DNA of 64,000 nt from Aphanomyces cochlioides. Lineage: Eukaryota; Oomycota; Saprolegniomycetes; Saprolegniales; Verrucalvaceae. Both the position numbers and the translations under genes were made by a program. Below are positions 11,445 to 22,067 of the stretch, piece by piece. Under the pieces are notes generated by a model. That model ran no database searches and was not told where the DNA came from. It worked only from the letters and a program-made list of their open reading frames with translations. Location: the NCBI GenBank assembly GCA_019828595.1, contig JAHQRK010000027.1:620001-684000 (forward strand), given 5' to 3'. How positions within the stretch are numbered: position 1 is the first letter of the stretch; each line of letters starts with the position of its first letter.

Positions 11445-14400
11445 TTACTCCATGTGTTCGATGGGGCTCACATTGGCGAGAAATGTGTTCCAGTCGTTGG
11501 ATGCGTCCGAGCTGTAAATAACGTCGTGTGCATTTAGTATGGCTCGACGGATCCCCTCTCTAAAAGTAGAATTTTTTGCCACGGCAACTGCAGTGGCAAC
11601 GTAGTCGTCGAGATTTTTTGCAATGCATGAGGTGAAATTGATGTAGCGATAGAATCCTGCTGCCAATTGTACCACCGTTTGACGAGAAGGTAGTGTGATT
11701 ACCGGCCTACGCGTTATTGCATCAGAATTTCAAGGATAACTTTTGCATACAGTCCGAGAGCAAAAGCATCGAGCGTCGTGACACCACCACCAAATGGAAA
11801 CGGATCTAACATTACATCTGCCACAGACAATAGCTGCATGAATTGGTCGTAAGGCATTGTTTGCAAAAATATTATCCGGCGACTCAGGGACAAACCGAGT
11901 GTTGCATCGAAGCGCTCCAGTAGACGCTCTTTCCACAAAGCTTGATGTACAGAATATAAAGCAACGATATAACCATTGGTATCCTGTGTCAGGATATCTC
12001 GAAGAACATTATCAAAATCCACGTGCATCTTCATCAAGGTCTAGTAAAAATCTTGATGAGATGACGCAATGAATTGAATTAACCTGAGGGCATATATATA
12101 TTCTTCCCGTCATTGGAAGATGGAAATTACTTCTGAGTGGAGCAATCGGTGGAATTTGAGGCTTGACGAAAAATGTCGAAAGGTCAGAGAAAAGTACCAT
12201 TTGCTCAATGTACGACATTCCACCGTAAGAATCATCGCCATGGTCGCCCTCAAAGAAATCTGAGAAGAAGTACTCTGGAATCATTTTTCAGACTGTTCAA
12301 AATAAGATATCGTACCTGATGATATGAAATAATCGATGGTCGATAAACCAGTTGTGATAGGATGACCCCAGAATACACATTGGACTGGAGCGAGTCGATG
12401 GTGTGCGAAAAAATACATCCAACTGTCCATGCCAATTTCAGGATACACAAGCACATCAAGGTCTTCTGCAATGACAACCTCCATAGCTCTTTGCTGGGAT
12501 TTTGGTAGTCTCAAAAAATGATCTGCTGCGTCGTAAATTTCTTTTGTCACCAGATCCATTGTGTGATCTGATCGGAAGAAATGCTGAGCAGCAATAACGA
12601 CAATAATAAATTTGCTCCTAATATGTGATGAGGGTTATTTATGTCATTGTACATCATACCTCTCCAGTGTCTGCAGTACTCCTTTGATCAATTTGCCGAC
12701 AGAATGTGAACGAAACCAAGACGATATAAAACCAATCTTAATTTTCCTTTCTTGATGTCGGCGAGACAGAGGGAAGGATGTCTGTAAAGAAGGGTATATA
12801 CTGTGATACATTGCTGCTAATTTGATTTGAATTTGCAACGGGTCTGTTCCCTAGCGGATTTGTAAGGCTACTTCGACAAGTACTAAGCGCAAAACCTGGT
12901 AGCCAACGAACATGGTTGGCGGGGTAATTGTCCATTGGAGATGGCTAGCAACTTCAGGTCTCACAAACTGTTGAAGTTGCACTTCGAGCTCACGCATATC
13001 AATTTGATCGATTCTCGAAGTATACTGCGCTAATTCATGTCTCATGTCCTCCGACGACTGAAAAACCGTGGGTATTGCCAGACCAATACGAACCTACTCA
13101 CTATCAGAAAAGTAATTCGTAGCATGCAAGACATGCAAACTTGTAGCTTTACCGCACATAGCTAGGCCATGCTTGAAATGAGAAAGTGAAGCTTCGTAAG
13201 CACCGAGCTCGTCCAAAAAGACTCCCATCTGGGTGAAAGTTTGGTAGAGAAATCTCACGTATGAATTCGCGTAGTGGAAGGCAACACCGTTATCAGCAGC
13301 GACAGCTATGCAGCATGTAGTGCTCTTGACTCTCAAGCTTTGGTCTGTTGCTTCTTGGAGACATTCCATATTGGTAGCATTGACAGGGTTCTGAAAGAGC
13401 TTCTCAATGTTATCAATTGCCACTTTGTACACGCCATAAAGTTGAAGCCCTGCAAAGCCATGAAGATCTAAGAGACAGGATCAAGTCGTACCATCGTAAG
13501 AATTGCATTTGGCGTACAAGTCTTTCGCTTCAACATAATTTCCATTGAGAAATGACGCCAGGGCTGCCCCGCAAAATGTTTTTGTTGAGCTTGATCCAGT
13601 GGAATTGGATTGAAGAAAATAGAGACGAGCAGCTTGAAAATGGCCTGCCAATAGACTTTGTTCGCCAAGTTGGATTAATAAGTCCACACCAGGCTTAGTA
13701 CTGTACTGAACAGCCCAGTAGGTACTCGCAAATAGCATTCGTTGGAGAATATCTTTGTATTGAGGTATCAATTCGTGGAAGAGGGTTGATGAGCGAGAGT
13801 AAAATAGAGCAAACTTCTCATTTGGTGCAGGTATCGCCTCAAGATGACTGGTGGGGAATGAAAAATTGGGTGCACATTGCAAGAACGTGTCAACTGCAGC
13901 TCGAGGGGCATTGATTCCAAGTAGTATTTCTATTCGTTCCAAGCACTGGGACAAAACAGACTGCGTGTGGGACATCCAAAAAGTCATCAGGGTGGTACTA
14001 CTGACGCTGTTTAGGAGCCTCACGCCATCGTCTTTGCGAATGGATAGAGCCACAACGGAACTGTCGATCCATTCAATTGTTTGCATGGTAAACAGCGAGT
14101 TGTCATTGTTGATCAGAACAATGAAAGCACCACAGCTGTCTTCTACGTGTAGCAACTACAATAGTCAGCTTCATGCAAGATGGTAGTTTTACCTTATCGT
14201 TGAAGGAGCATTCGCCTCGCTGCACGACAAAGATAGTAGGTATGTCCTGCTTTTGATAGTCGCATGCTGTGTTTAGTGCTGAGCACGCATTACTTGGTTC
14301 GGCGACAACAACAGATGTCTTTCGCGAGAATTTTGCTGACTCGGTGACGAATCCACCAAAAATAGCGGGTTGACATGGAATGGTGATGTTGATCTCCAGG

Positions 14401-14542
14401 AAGTTGAGTTCGCATCCACCTCCTACACTCGTTTCGATAGATCAAGAAATAGAGATATACCACGAATGACTCCCTTCTCTTGCGAGTTGCTAGAAGCTCC
14501 GAATGCCCACAGAACTTGAAGAAGAGCCACAAGACGGCGCAT
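11445..14542 (-). CDS. Secretory PA-domain / TPR-like / GT41 (O-GlcNAc transferase-like) glycosyltransferase
   Basis: The ATG at 14542 gives a signal peptide (MRRLVALLQVLWAFGASS). Exon 2 then encodes a PA domain, PAIFGGFVTESAKFS and IFVVQRGECSFNDK, continuing to CGAFIVLINND. A long alpha-helical section follows, with TPR-like repeats (GAYEASLSHFKHGLAMCGKA). The C-terminal half matches GT41/SPINDLY-type transferases: RKIKIGFISSWFRSHSVGKL, DLDVLVYPEIGMDSWMYFF, VQCVFWGHPITTGL, DVMLDPFPFGGGVTTLDAFA, then PVITLPSRQTVVQLAAGFYR. About ten introns were phased by eye. One junction near 13045-13110 needs either an alternative donor at 13123 or contains a one-base discrepancy. A leader peptide on a GT41 enzyme is unusual, since classical OGT is nucleocytoplasmic; acceptor unknown. 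Confidence 0.75.
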
Positions 14543-14600
14543 TCTTCCTTGGCGCGCAATTTCGGAAATGAGCGATCTTTCATTGAGATTGACAGAGTTA

Positions 14601-14620
14601 ATATAAAATTATAGAGGTCG
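14601..14620 (+). promoter_or_regulatory. AATTATAGAGGT-type motif upstream of CDK10
   Basis: AAATTATAGAGGT begins about 50 bp before the ATG. Related copies occur at 17987-18003, 19251-19267 (before TMEM260) and 38613-38630 (before eIF3k). Confidence 0.4.
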
Positions 14621-14655
14621 AGCTCTTGTCAAATTGTTTGAAGCATTGGCGCCGA

Positions 14656-16102
14656 ATGACGTCCACGGCCCAACCCAAACTCAAATTCGAGGCATTTGGA
14701 ACATGCAGGGACGTGGATGAGTTTGAGAAGCTCAACCGAATCGGCGAAGGCACTTATGGCACAGTCTATCGAGCTCGCGACAAGAAGTCTGGCGAAATTG
14801 TTGCGTTAAAACGCGTGATCCTCCACAATGAAAAGCAGGACGGCGTAAGTGCTCTCGTTCTTTGCCCTGATATGTAGAGGTTGTTCATTGCTTTGAATAG
14901 TTCCCAATCACTGCGATCCGTGAAATCAAACTGCTCAAGCGACTGCAACAAGAAAACTGCGTGCAACTAAAAGATGTTGTTGTAGGTCGGAAGAGATCAG
15001 GGTGCTGAAAGCTTTCGTGCTTAACATGCTCACATCTGCTGCTAGGGTCTTTCTCGTCTTTGAGTATTGTGAGCATGATCTTTCTGCTCTCATGAACAAC
15101 AATCATCGTCCGTTTTCTCAATCTGAGGTATGCCGAATGAACTCTCCTACTTGACTGTTTCGTGTAGGCAAAGCGTGTCCTCATTGAGCTCCTCCGAGCG
15201 GTGGAATACCTGCACAGCATGAATATTGTTCACAGGTATTGCTGCTGTTGTTATTGTTATGATGCCTTGTATTCCTTAGAGATTTGAAATTATCCAACAT
15301 CCTGTATGATGGCTTTGGCCGAGTTAAGCTGGCAGATTTCGGATTAGCAAGGGAGACAGGCTTTCCTGCACCCTTCAACATGACTCCCAAGGTCGTAACC
15401 CTTTGGTATCGTGCGCCAGAGTTGCTTCTCGGGTCGGAATCGTACACTTCAGCCATTGATATCTGGTACTCTTCACATCCTCCTTCTTGCGTCAAGTTTG
15501 TCACAACAGGGCTTGCGGCTGCATATTTGGGGAACTAATACTGAATAAGCCACTGATGAGTGGTAGTACCGATTTGGAGCAATTGCAACTGATCTACAAG
15601 GTATACATGCCCTCTCGACATTGTTGCCAGCAAGTGATAGCTTTTGGGGCGACCTACAGAGCGCATGTGGCCTGGCATGTCTTCATTGCCCAACGCATCC
15701 AAGCTGTACTTCGATTCAAGTGCCTACGTGTACAATAATATCCCCAAGCTCTTCGAGACGCAATTGTCCGAGGCGGTACGTCTTCGTGGAGATGGATTTG
15801 CTGATTTGGTGGGTGCCCAGGGCTTGGATTTGCTGCATCGTATGCTCACGTATGATCCTCAAAAACGAATTTCGGTTCGCTTCTCGATGTAACGCGTGTC
15901 TCCTCAGCACAGTGCTGCGTTGTAGGCGGCTGATGCGCTACGGCATCCATATTTTGACGAGCGACCCTTTCCAAAAGAAGTGGGCATGATGCCAACCTTT
16001 CCCTCTCGGCACGATGAAATGCGTCGCCCTGTCAGCAGTCGCGATGACCACAACTTTGGCCGAGCCTTTGGCTCTTCGGACAAGAAACGAAAGATCTTTT
16101 GA
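14656..16102 (+). CDS. CDK10: Cyclin-dependent kinase 10-like protein kinase
   Basis: Eight exons splice cleanly (introns 14845-14900, 15002-15045, 15128-15167, 15236-15279, 15466-15509, 15601-15640, 15875-15925). The N-terminal [20 protein letters not shown] is characteristic of CDK10. The glycine loop is at residues 30-35, the ATP lysine at about 52, and the cyclin-binding helix reads PITAIRE. The hinge is [11 protein letters not shown], the catalytic loop HRDLKLSN, then DFGLARE and the activation-segment stretch [18 protein letters not shown]. The C terminus ends with a basic KKRKIF. CDK10 with cyclin M is known to act in transcription control and ciliogenesis in animals; here the role is inferred. 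The ATAGAGG promoter motif lies about 40 bp upstream of the ATG. Confidence 0.9.
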
Positions 16103-16857
16103 CGTTCCGGGAAGCTCTGAGTGCCCATCGAGGAGCCGACGATGTGCTCAGACAAGCATGATGGATCATCCTACCACTCCCACCCAATAGAACGCATGAG
16201 CTTGGAATCTTCTCAGAAATCCAACCTCTCAAACTTAATAATTGTTCTTGGTACATTAGGGATTGCGTGGGCCATCGGTCAAAATATCTCATTCCGAAAT
16301 TCGCTCAAAATATTTTATCGGCACTCAGTCATTTTCCAAGTCACGTTGAAATTGTCCATACTTTGACCGCGGGGATAAAGTTGTATCAAATGCGAGAGGC
16401 GGGCTGATCTTATTGCGAAAGCGCGGCGTTCCGAGTGTCTATAGGGTCTATGGGCACCTCTGGCTGGTGGATGCTTGGATCAAGTCGACTTGCGTCATTT
16501 TGCGTTAGATCCATGTGGCTTGTAGCGCTGTCGGACATGATGACAATGCTCGGGAGACAGCGCGAGTATCCACGCCACTGTGGCTGTCGATGGCGAGCAA
16601 TCGAAATGGAAGGAAGGATGTGCATGATGCAAAGCAGGCCACGCCAAGATCTTTTCCAACCATGCTCGTCATGCGCCTTGACTACTCTAAGATCCCGCTT
16701 CTAATCTTGTGTGCAACCGACGATGAGTCAACCGAGCAAATTTTGAACCCGATGAGTTGCATTTGACTGTGTTTAGGAACGACGCCATAGTTTAACCAAG
16801 TCGTTCAGATCCTACACTGTACACAGAGGGATTGAATGCCAAGGCATGCTCATCTAG
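16103..16857. other. Intergenic, possible small unresolved gene
   Basis: A minus-strand frame at 16410-16625 (72 codons) and plus-strand frames at 16435-16766 overlap here. Neither has a recognisable domain or a clean spliced extension, so no gene is called. Confidence 0.35.
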
Positions 16858-17685
16858 ATGGGAGTTTTGCATTTCCACTGTCGACGGATGATCATGCAGC
16901 AACAGCAGCAGCACGCTCAACCACAGCTTGGGGTTGGCAAATGGACACGAGATGAACATCAGAGGTATCTCCAGGCGATCAAGTTGTATCCCCAAGGTCC
17001 ATGGCAATCCGTCGCCAACTATGTCGGGACACGCTCGGCACGGCAGACTCAAACACACGCGCAAAAGTACAGAGAAAAGGTCTCGCGACGGAAACGAGGC
17101 CTCTTGCGGAAGCGTGCATTGTCGGACGAATGGCTCGAAGCACAGGCCGCAGACAGTGAGAAAAAGCATGACTCAACTGACCAAGGCCATCCATACCCAC
17201 CAACATTGCCGACACTCAGTACTATCGCGTCCGATCCAACCACGCCACTTCCACTGAAGAATATCTACTCACCAGATAGCCATACGATCCCGCCGCCGCG
17301 TTTGCCAGTCCTCGAGCCTATCCACGGAGGCACGTTTCACCTCGCGCCGCCCGTTGTAGAGACCAACAAACCCATGTATCAATATCCAATTCCCAGCGGC
17401 GGCTTTGTACATACTCATACAAGCCACCAATCGAGCTACCCGAGCACAGCGAGCCACAGCTACGCAAGTACGAGCTACAGCAATCAAGAGTACCAAGCAG
17501 CCCCTCCCCACCACCTTCACCACTCCGCCCCGCCACCATCTCACTACCGGCTGGCACCCATGCAACCGGATCCAAATCCGCCACATCGCGCGCCTCCTCT
17601 TGAAGAATTGCTCCAATTCTTCGTCGACGACGTCGAGCTCTCCGTCCATCCTCCCCGCGACCGCCACACCTACAAGTCCAATTAA
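16858..17685 (+). CDS. Single-repeat MYB-like (SHAQKYF-class) DNA-binding protein
   Basis: Single exon, 275 codons. Residues 27-75 form one MYB/SANT repeat: GKWTRDEHQRYLQAIKLY, then GPWQSVANYVGTRSARQTQT, ending HAQKYREK, a variant of the SHAQKYF signature. A basic tail (VSRRKRGLLRKRA) follows and could serve nuclear import or DNA contact. The remaining 180 residues are low-complexity and rich in Pro, Ser, Tyr and His, typical of a regulatory tail. The C terminus EELLQFFVDDVE may be an interaction helix. A short poly-Gln run follows the start. A second in-frame ATG at 16888 is an alternative start. Expected role: nuclear transcription regulator; target genes unknown. Confidence 0.85.
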   Translation: MGVLHFHCRRMIMQQQQQHAQPQLGVGKWTRDEHQRYLQAIKLYPQGPWQSVANYVGTRSARQTQTHAQKYREKVSRRKRGLLRKRALSDEWLEAQAADSEKKHDSTDQGHPYPPTLPTLSTIASDPTTPLPLKNIYSPDSHTIPPPRLPVLEPIHGGTFHLAPPVVETNKPMYQYPIPSGGFVHTHTSHQSSYPSTASHSYASTSYSNQEYQAAPPHHLHHSAPPPSHYRLAPMQPDPNPPHRAPPLEELLQFFVDDVELSVHPPRDRHTYKSN

Positions 17686-18306
17686 CCTAACCTCATCCAT
17701 TCTTACAGTGTCCACAGTGTGCGTTATTTCGAAGCCAGCGCCCCTCTTAGTGGGTTCACAGCACGAAGCGACGAGTTCTCATCGTGAAAGTCCCAAGTGG
17801 CCGACCACGCCGACTGGAAATCACGATCACAGAGGCCATGCCTTGCCAATGCGCCGCCTGTGTTTCCACCGCCGTGTCGCACAATCAGGTTGGAGAACAC
17901 CAGGAACAACTTGGGGAAATAACGCATCGATTTCATTGAACTGGTGTAAAAAAACCATTGAAACCACGTGGATGGCAATTGGGATATATTAATTTATAGA
18001 GGTAGATTGGTAGATTCGAAGTCGTCCCAATGCCACTCTGTTTCTCTTGTCTGCATACAGTACCAAAGTGACACGACTCACTCTCTCACCATTTTAGCAA
18101 GGTTTTCAACAATGATATGTGGCGTCTTTCATCCATGGACCGCAACGCTGCTATCATAAAGGCGTGCAATGCGATCATGTTTTCGTTGTTGCATAAAAAC
18201 AAACTAAACTAAAAAAAAACTAGTCCAAAAATAAATAGGTTTTACGCAGGTGGCAGGCCAGGATTGGTGGAGGAATTGAGCCAATGAAAGTGCGATTTTC
18301 TTGTCC
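17686..18306. other. Intergenic, no confident gene
   Basis: Frames on both strands are short and lack domains. A copy of the TTAATTTATAGAGGT motif lies at 17987-18003, about 300 bp before the acetyltransferase start, and A-rich tracts lie around 18200. Confidence 0.4.
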
Positions 18307-18933
18307 ATGGCACATGAAATTGGCGACGACGTTGCGGTTTGCACGCTTGCGGATCGAATCGAGCTGGAGCCGCAAGTCTTTGCGTTGCTACAAGCTCAGT
18401 GGCCTATTAATGAAGCCACTCGCCAGCGAGGTCTTGCGTCTGAAGCCATTGATCGCGTTCTAGTTGTGGCTAATGGCCAAGTCGTTGGCCACGCTGGAAT
18501 GAAATGGTCGACGAGGACAGAGTGTCTTATTGTCTCAGTCGTCGTAAATAAAGCATGGCGTCGCCGTCGTATTGGATTCAAGTTGATGGAGGCAGTAGAG
18601 GAGCGAGCACGACGTCGACTTCCTGAAACTACGACAGTCAAGTTAATTCTGTGGACCGAAGACCAAGGTGAGCTTGAAGATGGATAGCGATGTGGTGTAT
18701 GGACGCAACATGACGTAGAACTGTTTTTTCAAGCGCTTGGATTTGAAGAGTGCGAGCCATACGAAGGACGGGGCGATGCCAATCGCAAACTCGAGGCTCG
18801 ACAGCAATCAAACCTCACCCGAATGCTTCAAGCCAAGCTGAGCCAAGCGACCAACGAGGTAGGAATCTTCAATCCATTCGAAATTGTTTGCGAGCCGTAT
18901 AGGACGAGAGTACTCGAAGTAGCAGCGCAGTAA
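18307..18933 (+). CDS. GNAT-family N-acetyltransferase, NAA80-like
   Basis: Two exons; the intron at 18668-18718 splits codon Glu of ELFFQALGFEE. The protein is 191 residues. The order of elements matches NAA80/NAT6: LLQAQWPINEATRQRGL (the W-P-x-S/N-x-x-x-R helix), VVGHAGMKW, then the acetyl-CoA loop VVVNKAWRRRRIGFKLMEAV with R/Q-x-x-G-x-G/R-like spacing, and finally FFQALGFEECEP. NAA80 acetylates the processed N terminus of actin in animals; whether that is the substrate here is inference, and another GNAT subfamily remains possible. The gene is convergent with a 49-codon ORF that ends one base away. Confidence 0.75.
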
Positions 18934-18934
18934 A

Positions 18935-19084
18935 CTACGCGTGGTTGCGCAAAATATTGGCGTAATGGTTCCAAGCCAGCGACATGATCTCGACGGCCTT
19001 GCGCCACTGAAGGATAGCACATAGCGAGGAAGATAGAGTCGGACGATGCCACTCACTCATCAAACGTCTCTTTTTGAACTCCAT
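18935..19084 (-). CDS. Possible 49-residue basic small protein
   Basis: An uninterrupted ATG-to-TAG frame encodes MEFKKRRLMSEWHRPTLSSS, continuing with ILQWRKAVEIMSLAWNHYAN and ending LRNHA. The composition (Trp, basic residues, a predicted helix) looks protein-like, and its stop codon lies one base from the stop of the acetyltransferase, the same tight convergent spacing seen at real gene pairs here. Two other minus frames across the same DNA are also open, so the call is tentative. No family recognised. Confidence 0.35.
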   Translation of the reverse strand: MEFKKRRLMSEWHRPTLSSSLCAILQWRKAVEIMSLAWNHYANILRNHA

Positions 19085-19240
19085 TTTGAAGTAAGTTTGA
19101 TTGGCTGCTTCTCAAAAAATACACATCAATAAACAATTTTTATTGGCTAAATATCGATTTTTTACTCCTAATAAATGAGTCTATTTTCAATATGATTGGT
19201 CATAAAAAATGGTATTAGCCAATCAAAATACGTTATTGTA
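19085..19240. promoter_or_regulatory. Cluster of CCAAT-type boxes between the 49-codon ORF and TMEM260
   Basis: ATTGGCT or AGCCAAT-like boxes occur near 19096, 19140 and 19220, with ATTGGTC near 19195, inside an AT-rich 150-bp stretch. This arrangement suits a divergent promoter bound by an NF-Y-type factor. Confidence 0.35.
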
Positions 19241-19302
19241 TGAACTAATTTATTAATTTACAGAGGTTTTGCTGTTCAAATTTGGAGAAGATCTTTGGCA
19301 TC

Positions 19303-22062
19303 ATGCAGCGCCGGCGCAAATTGTCGAAAGCCAAGGAATCTCCAGAAAGCTCAGAGACCGAGACTCCAGTTGCTGCTGAGATAAAGCAAAGCAATGCATC
19401 CATGATGGATCCAATCTTGTGGATTGTAGGCGCAGTTGTGCTTGGCGTCTACTCGCAAACGCTATACCCAAGTATTCCAGGGGGTGACAGTGGCGAACTT
19501 GTTGCCGAATCGTGCCATTTGGGAGTCTCACATCCACCTGGATATCCAATCTTCAATATGATCAACTACCTTGTCGTCAACATACCAGGCAGTGCACCAA
19601 AAGCATGGAAAGCCAACTTGTTTTCAGCAGGTAAGGGCAATTTTGTGTCGAAAGTAAGAACATAGTTTTCACGTCCTAGCATGCGATACCGGATGCAGCA
19701 TGTTGATCTACACGATGATTCTCAATTGGCAAGATAGTGCAACTAGCGAGAAATGGCTCACAAAAACTGCTGCCGCCTCTGCTTCGGTAAGATGTTTAGC
19801 AATGAATGATCTACATGTTGGCGAGCAGGTTGCATTTGCATGGAGTCCTCTAATCTGGACGTACGCCGTCGGCGCCGAAGTATTTGCCATGAACAATCTT
19901 TTCGCAGCGCTTTTGCTGTGGACTCTACAAGAGTATGGTCAAGGTGGATGTTGGTCAAGCGTGTGCCGCGGTGCCTTTTTATCTGGATTAGCCTTGTGCA
20001 ACCAGCATACGATCGTGTTGTTTGAAGTGCCCATAATCCTTTGGGTGCTTTGGACCTCACGACGAGAGCTCACTCTTAGCAGGCTTGGTCTGCTCGCTCT
20101 TTTCTTCCTCCTGGGTCTACTCCCGTTCGTTTCACATTGTACGATGCTCTTCTTGATTGTTGTTTCTGTAGTTACACCTACATGCCATTGACGTCGTATT
20201 GGAATCCTCAACCAGGCTCGTGGGGCGATGTTACGAGTTTCTATGGCTTTTTCCATCATTTACGCCGTGGAGGTCTGTGCACTCGCGTTCTCCAACACTA
20301 AAACCTTTATAGACTATGGCACCTTTAGACTCTTTGCAACAGATCGAGAGACTGAATCACTCCAAGAACGAATTGTATTTTACTTTAAAGACGCGATTGT
20401 CCGTGAGGTTTCCTGGTAAACTGGCGTTAAAATGCTCATCGCTGTTAGGGCGGCTATATTCTCGGTCCACTGGCACTTCTTGGCACTTTTCAGCGCCCTC
20501 GAACGCTCGGCAAGTCTTTGGCCAGCTTGGGCTACATCATTGTGTTCGTCTATGCCTTCTACCTCCTCGTCTTTCACTCGCTTTCCAACATGCCGTTGAC
20601 TGAAGGATTGCTATATGGAGTTCACATGCGTTTCTGGCAACAACCAAACATTCTTCTCTTTCTTTGGGGCGGCATTGGTCTATCGACTATTCTCCGTCGA
20701 CTTCATCGCGTTTCTAAAGCTCTTGGTGTCCTTGGCGCTCTTGCTGCCATTTCCGTGGCGATAGCACAAGGTGCAATTTGGTATCCTCTCATGAATGAAA
20801 GCGAGGCTTGGTATAGAACTCCTCTGTTCCTTTTTCAAGCGCTGAGTGGCCTGTAGGTACATCCACAACTACGCCAAGGCATTGCTTGACCCGCTTCCCC
20901 AAGGAGCACTCTTGTTTGTCAATTACGACTTGCAATGGACATCCATTCGGTACCTCCAGCGTTGCGAACACTTTCGGTTGAGCTTTGAAAATCCGAATAA
21001 CCATATCGTTGTTGTAGAACTGACTTGACCGTGCTGAATTTGTCCATGATGACGTACGAATGGTTTGCCAAGAAGCACGCATTATATCCCCAGCTCAGTT
21101 TTCCTGGAACGCGGCTAGTTGCATCAGCAGCTATGGTAAGAAAAAGCGACTTGTGTCTTTTAGCCACGGGATATTCAAGGACAAGCATGGATTCACGATA
21201 AGAGAGCTCATCCAAGCCAACATCAAACTATTCCCGAGCGGAATTTATCTCGGTGGTCAATTGAATTTCCCGGACCCGACATTGCACGAGCATTTTATAT
21301 TGGTCCCGCATGGCCTCCTGGATAAAGTACGTCGTTCTCTCTCAATCATGGAGTTTGATGGCATGCTTTGTAGTTTCATCCGACGGGGAAACGACTTTAC
21401 AAGTCGCTCAAGACATGGTATCGTCACTACAAACAAAATCTGGCCAAAGTGAACTTCCACTTGTCCTCGCTACCATCTACGGAAATCTACAACGATGAAA
21501 CTTGGGAGTGGACGGTGGTAAGCTCATTTGTGTCTCGTTGCGATGTTTGTGTCACTGAGATAATGACGTCTAGGCGCGTGATTACCACATGAAACAGCTC
21601 TCAGCCGCGACGTTTCTGCTCGATGAAACAATCAAAGGCAGCGGCAATATTACATATCTCGCAGAATGCGCCAAGCCGCTAGAGCACTCGCTTCTCAATG
21701 AGCCACGTCAGTTTTGGTCCGAGAGTTTGCTCAAGAATTTAGTACGTCTAACTTTGAATTGACCAGCGCATAACTTGTTCATCCAGGGCCTTGCTTATGC
21801 TTACATTGTCCGATCGGCCGACGACTTCCCAGTTGATGGTCCTGACCCCTTTCTCCCTCATGTTGGACGAAATATCGCCGACAAAACCAAGTCCGTCCTG
21901 CAAATCCATCGAATTCCTCATGTGAATACATCCTGTAGATGGAAAGATCGAGCAAGTGAGCGCATGTTGGAAGTTTGGCGGCAGTGGATTGCATTGCCAT
22001 CAGCCCGATCCGATCCAGGATACACGGCAATTGCAGATATTGTTGGAAAATTCACCAAGTGA
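19303..22062 (+). CDS. TMEM260: TMEM260-like (DUF2723) multi-pass membrane protein, O-mannosyltransferase family
   Basis: At least eight short introns. After a charged N terminus the first membrane segment leads into GGDSGELVAESCHLGVSHPP followed by GYPIF, the DUF2723 signature. Splicing joins LLGLLP to YTYMPLTSYWNPQPGSWGD, and RRG to DYGTFRLFATDRE, the two other conserved blocks of TMEM260. Multiple hydrophobic helices lie between. The C-terminal third is soluble and contains WRQWIALPSAR. Vertebrate TMEM260 is an ER protein O-mannosyltransferase acting on IPT domains; the same reaction in this organism is inferred. The ATG at 19303 is the first in frame and follows an ACAGAGG promoter motif by about 40 bp. 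The stop lies 5 bp from that of the convergent eIF2B-alpha gene. Confidence 0.85.
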
Positions 22063-22067
22063 GATGT

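Noticed and set aside
17269..17715. 148-codon minus-strand frame
   Set aside because: Antisense to the low-complexity tail of the MYB gene; composition only mirrors the sense-strand repeats.
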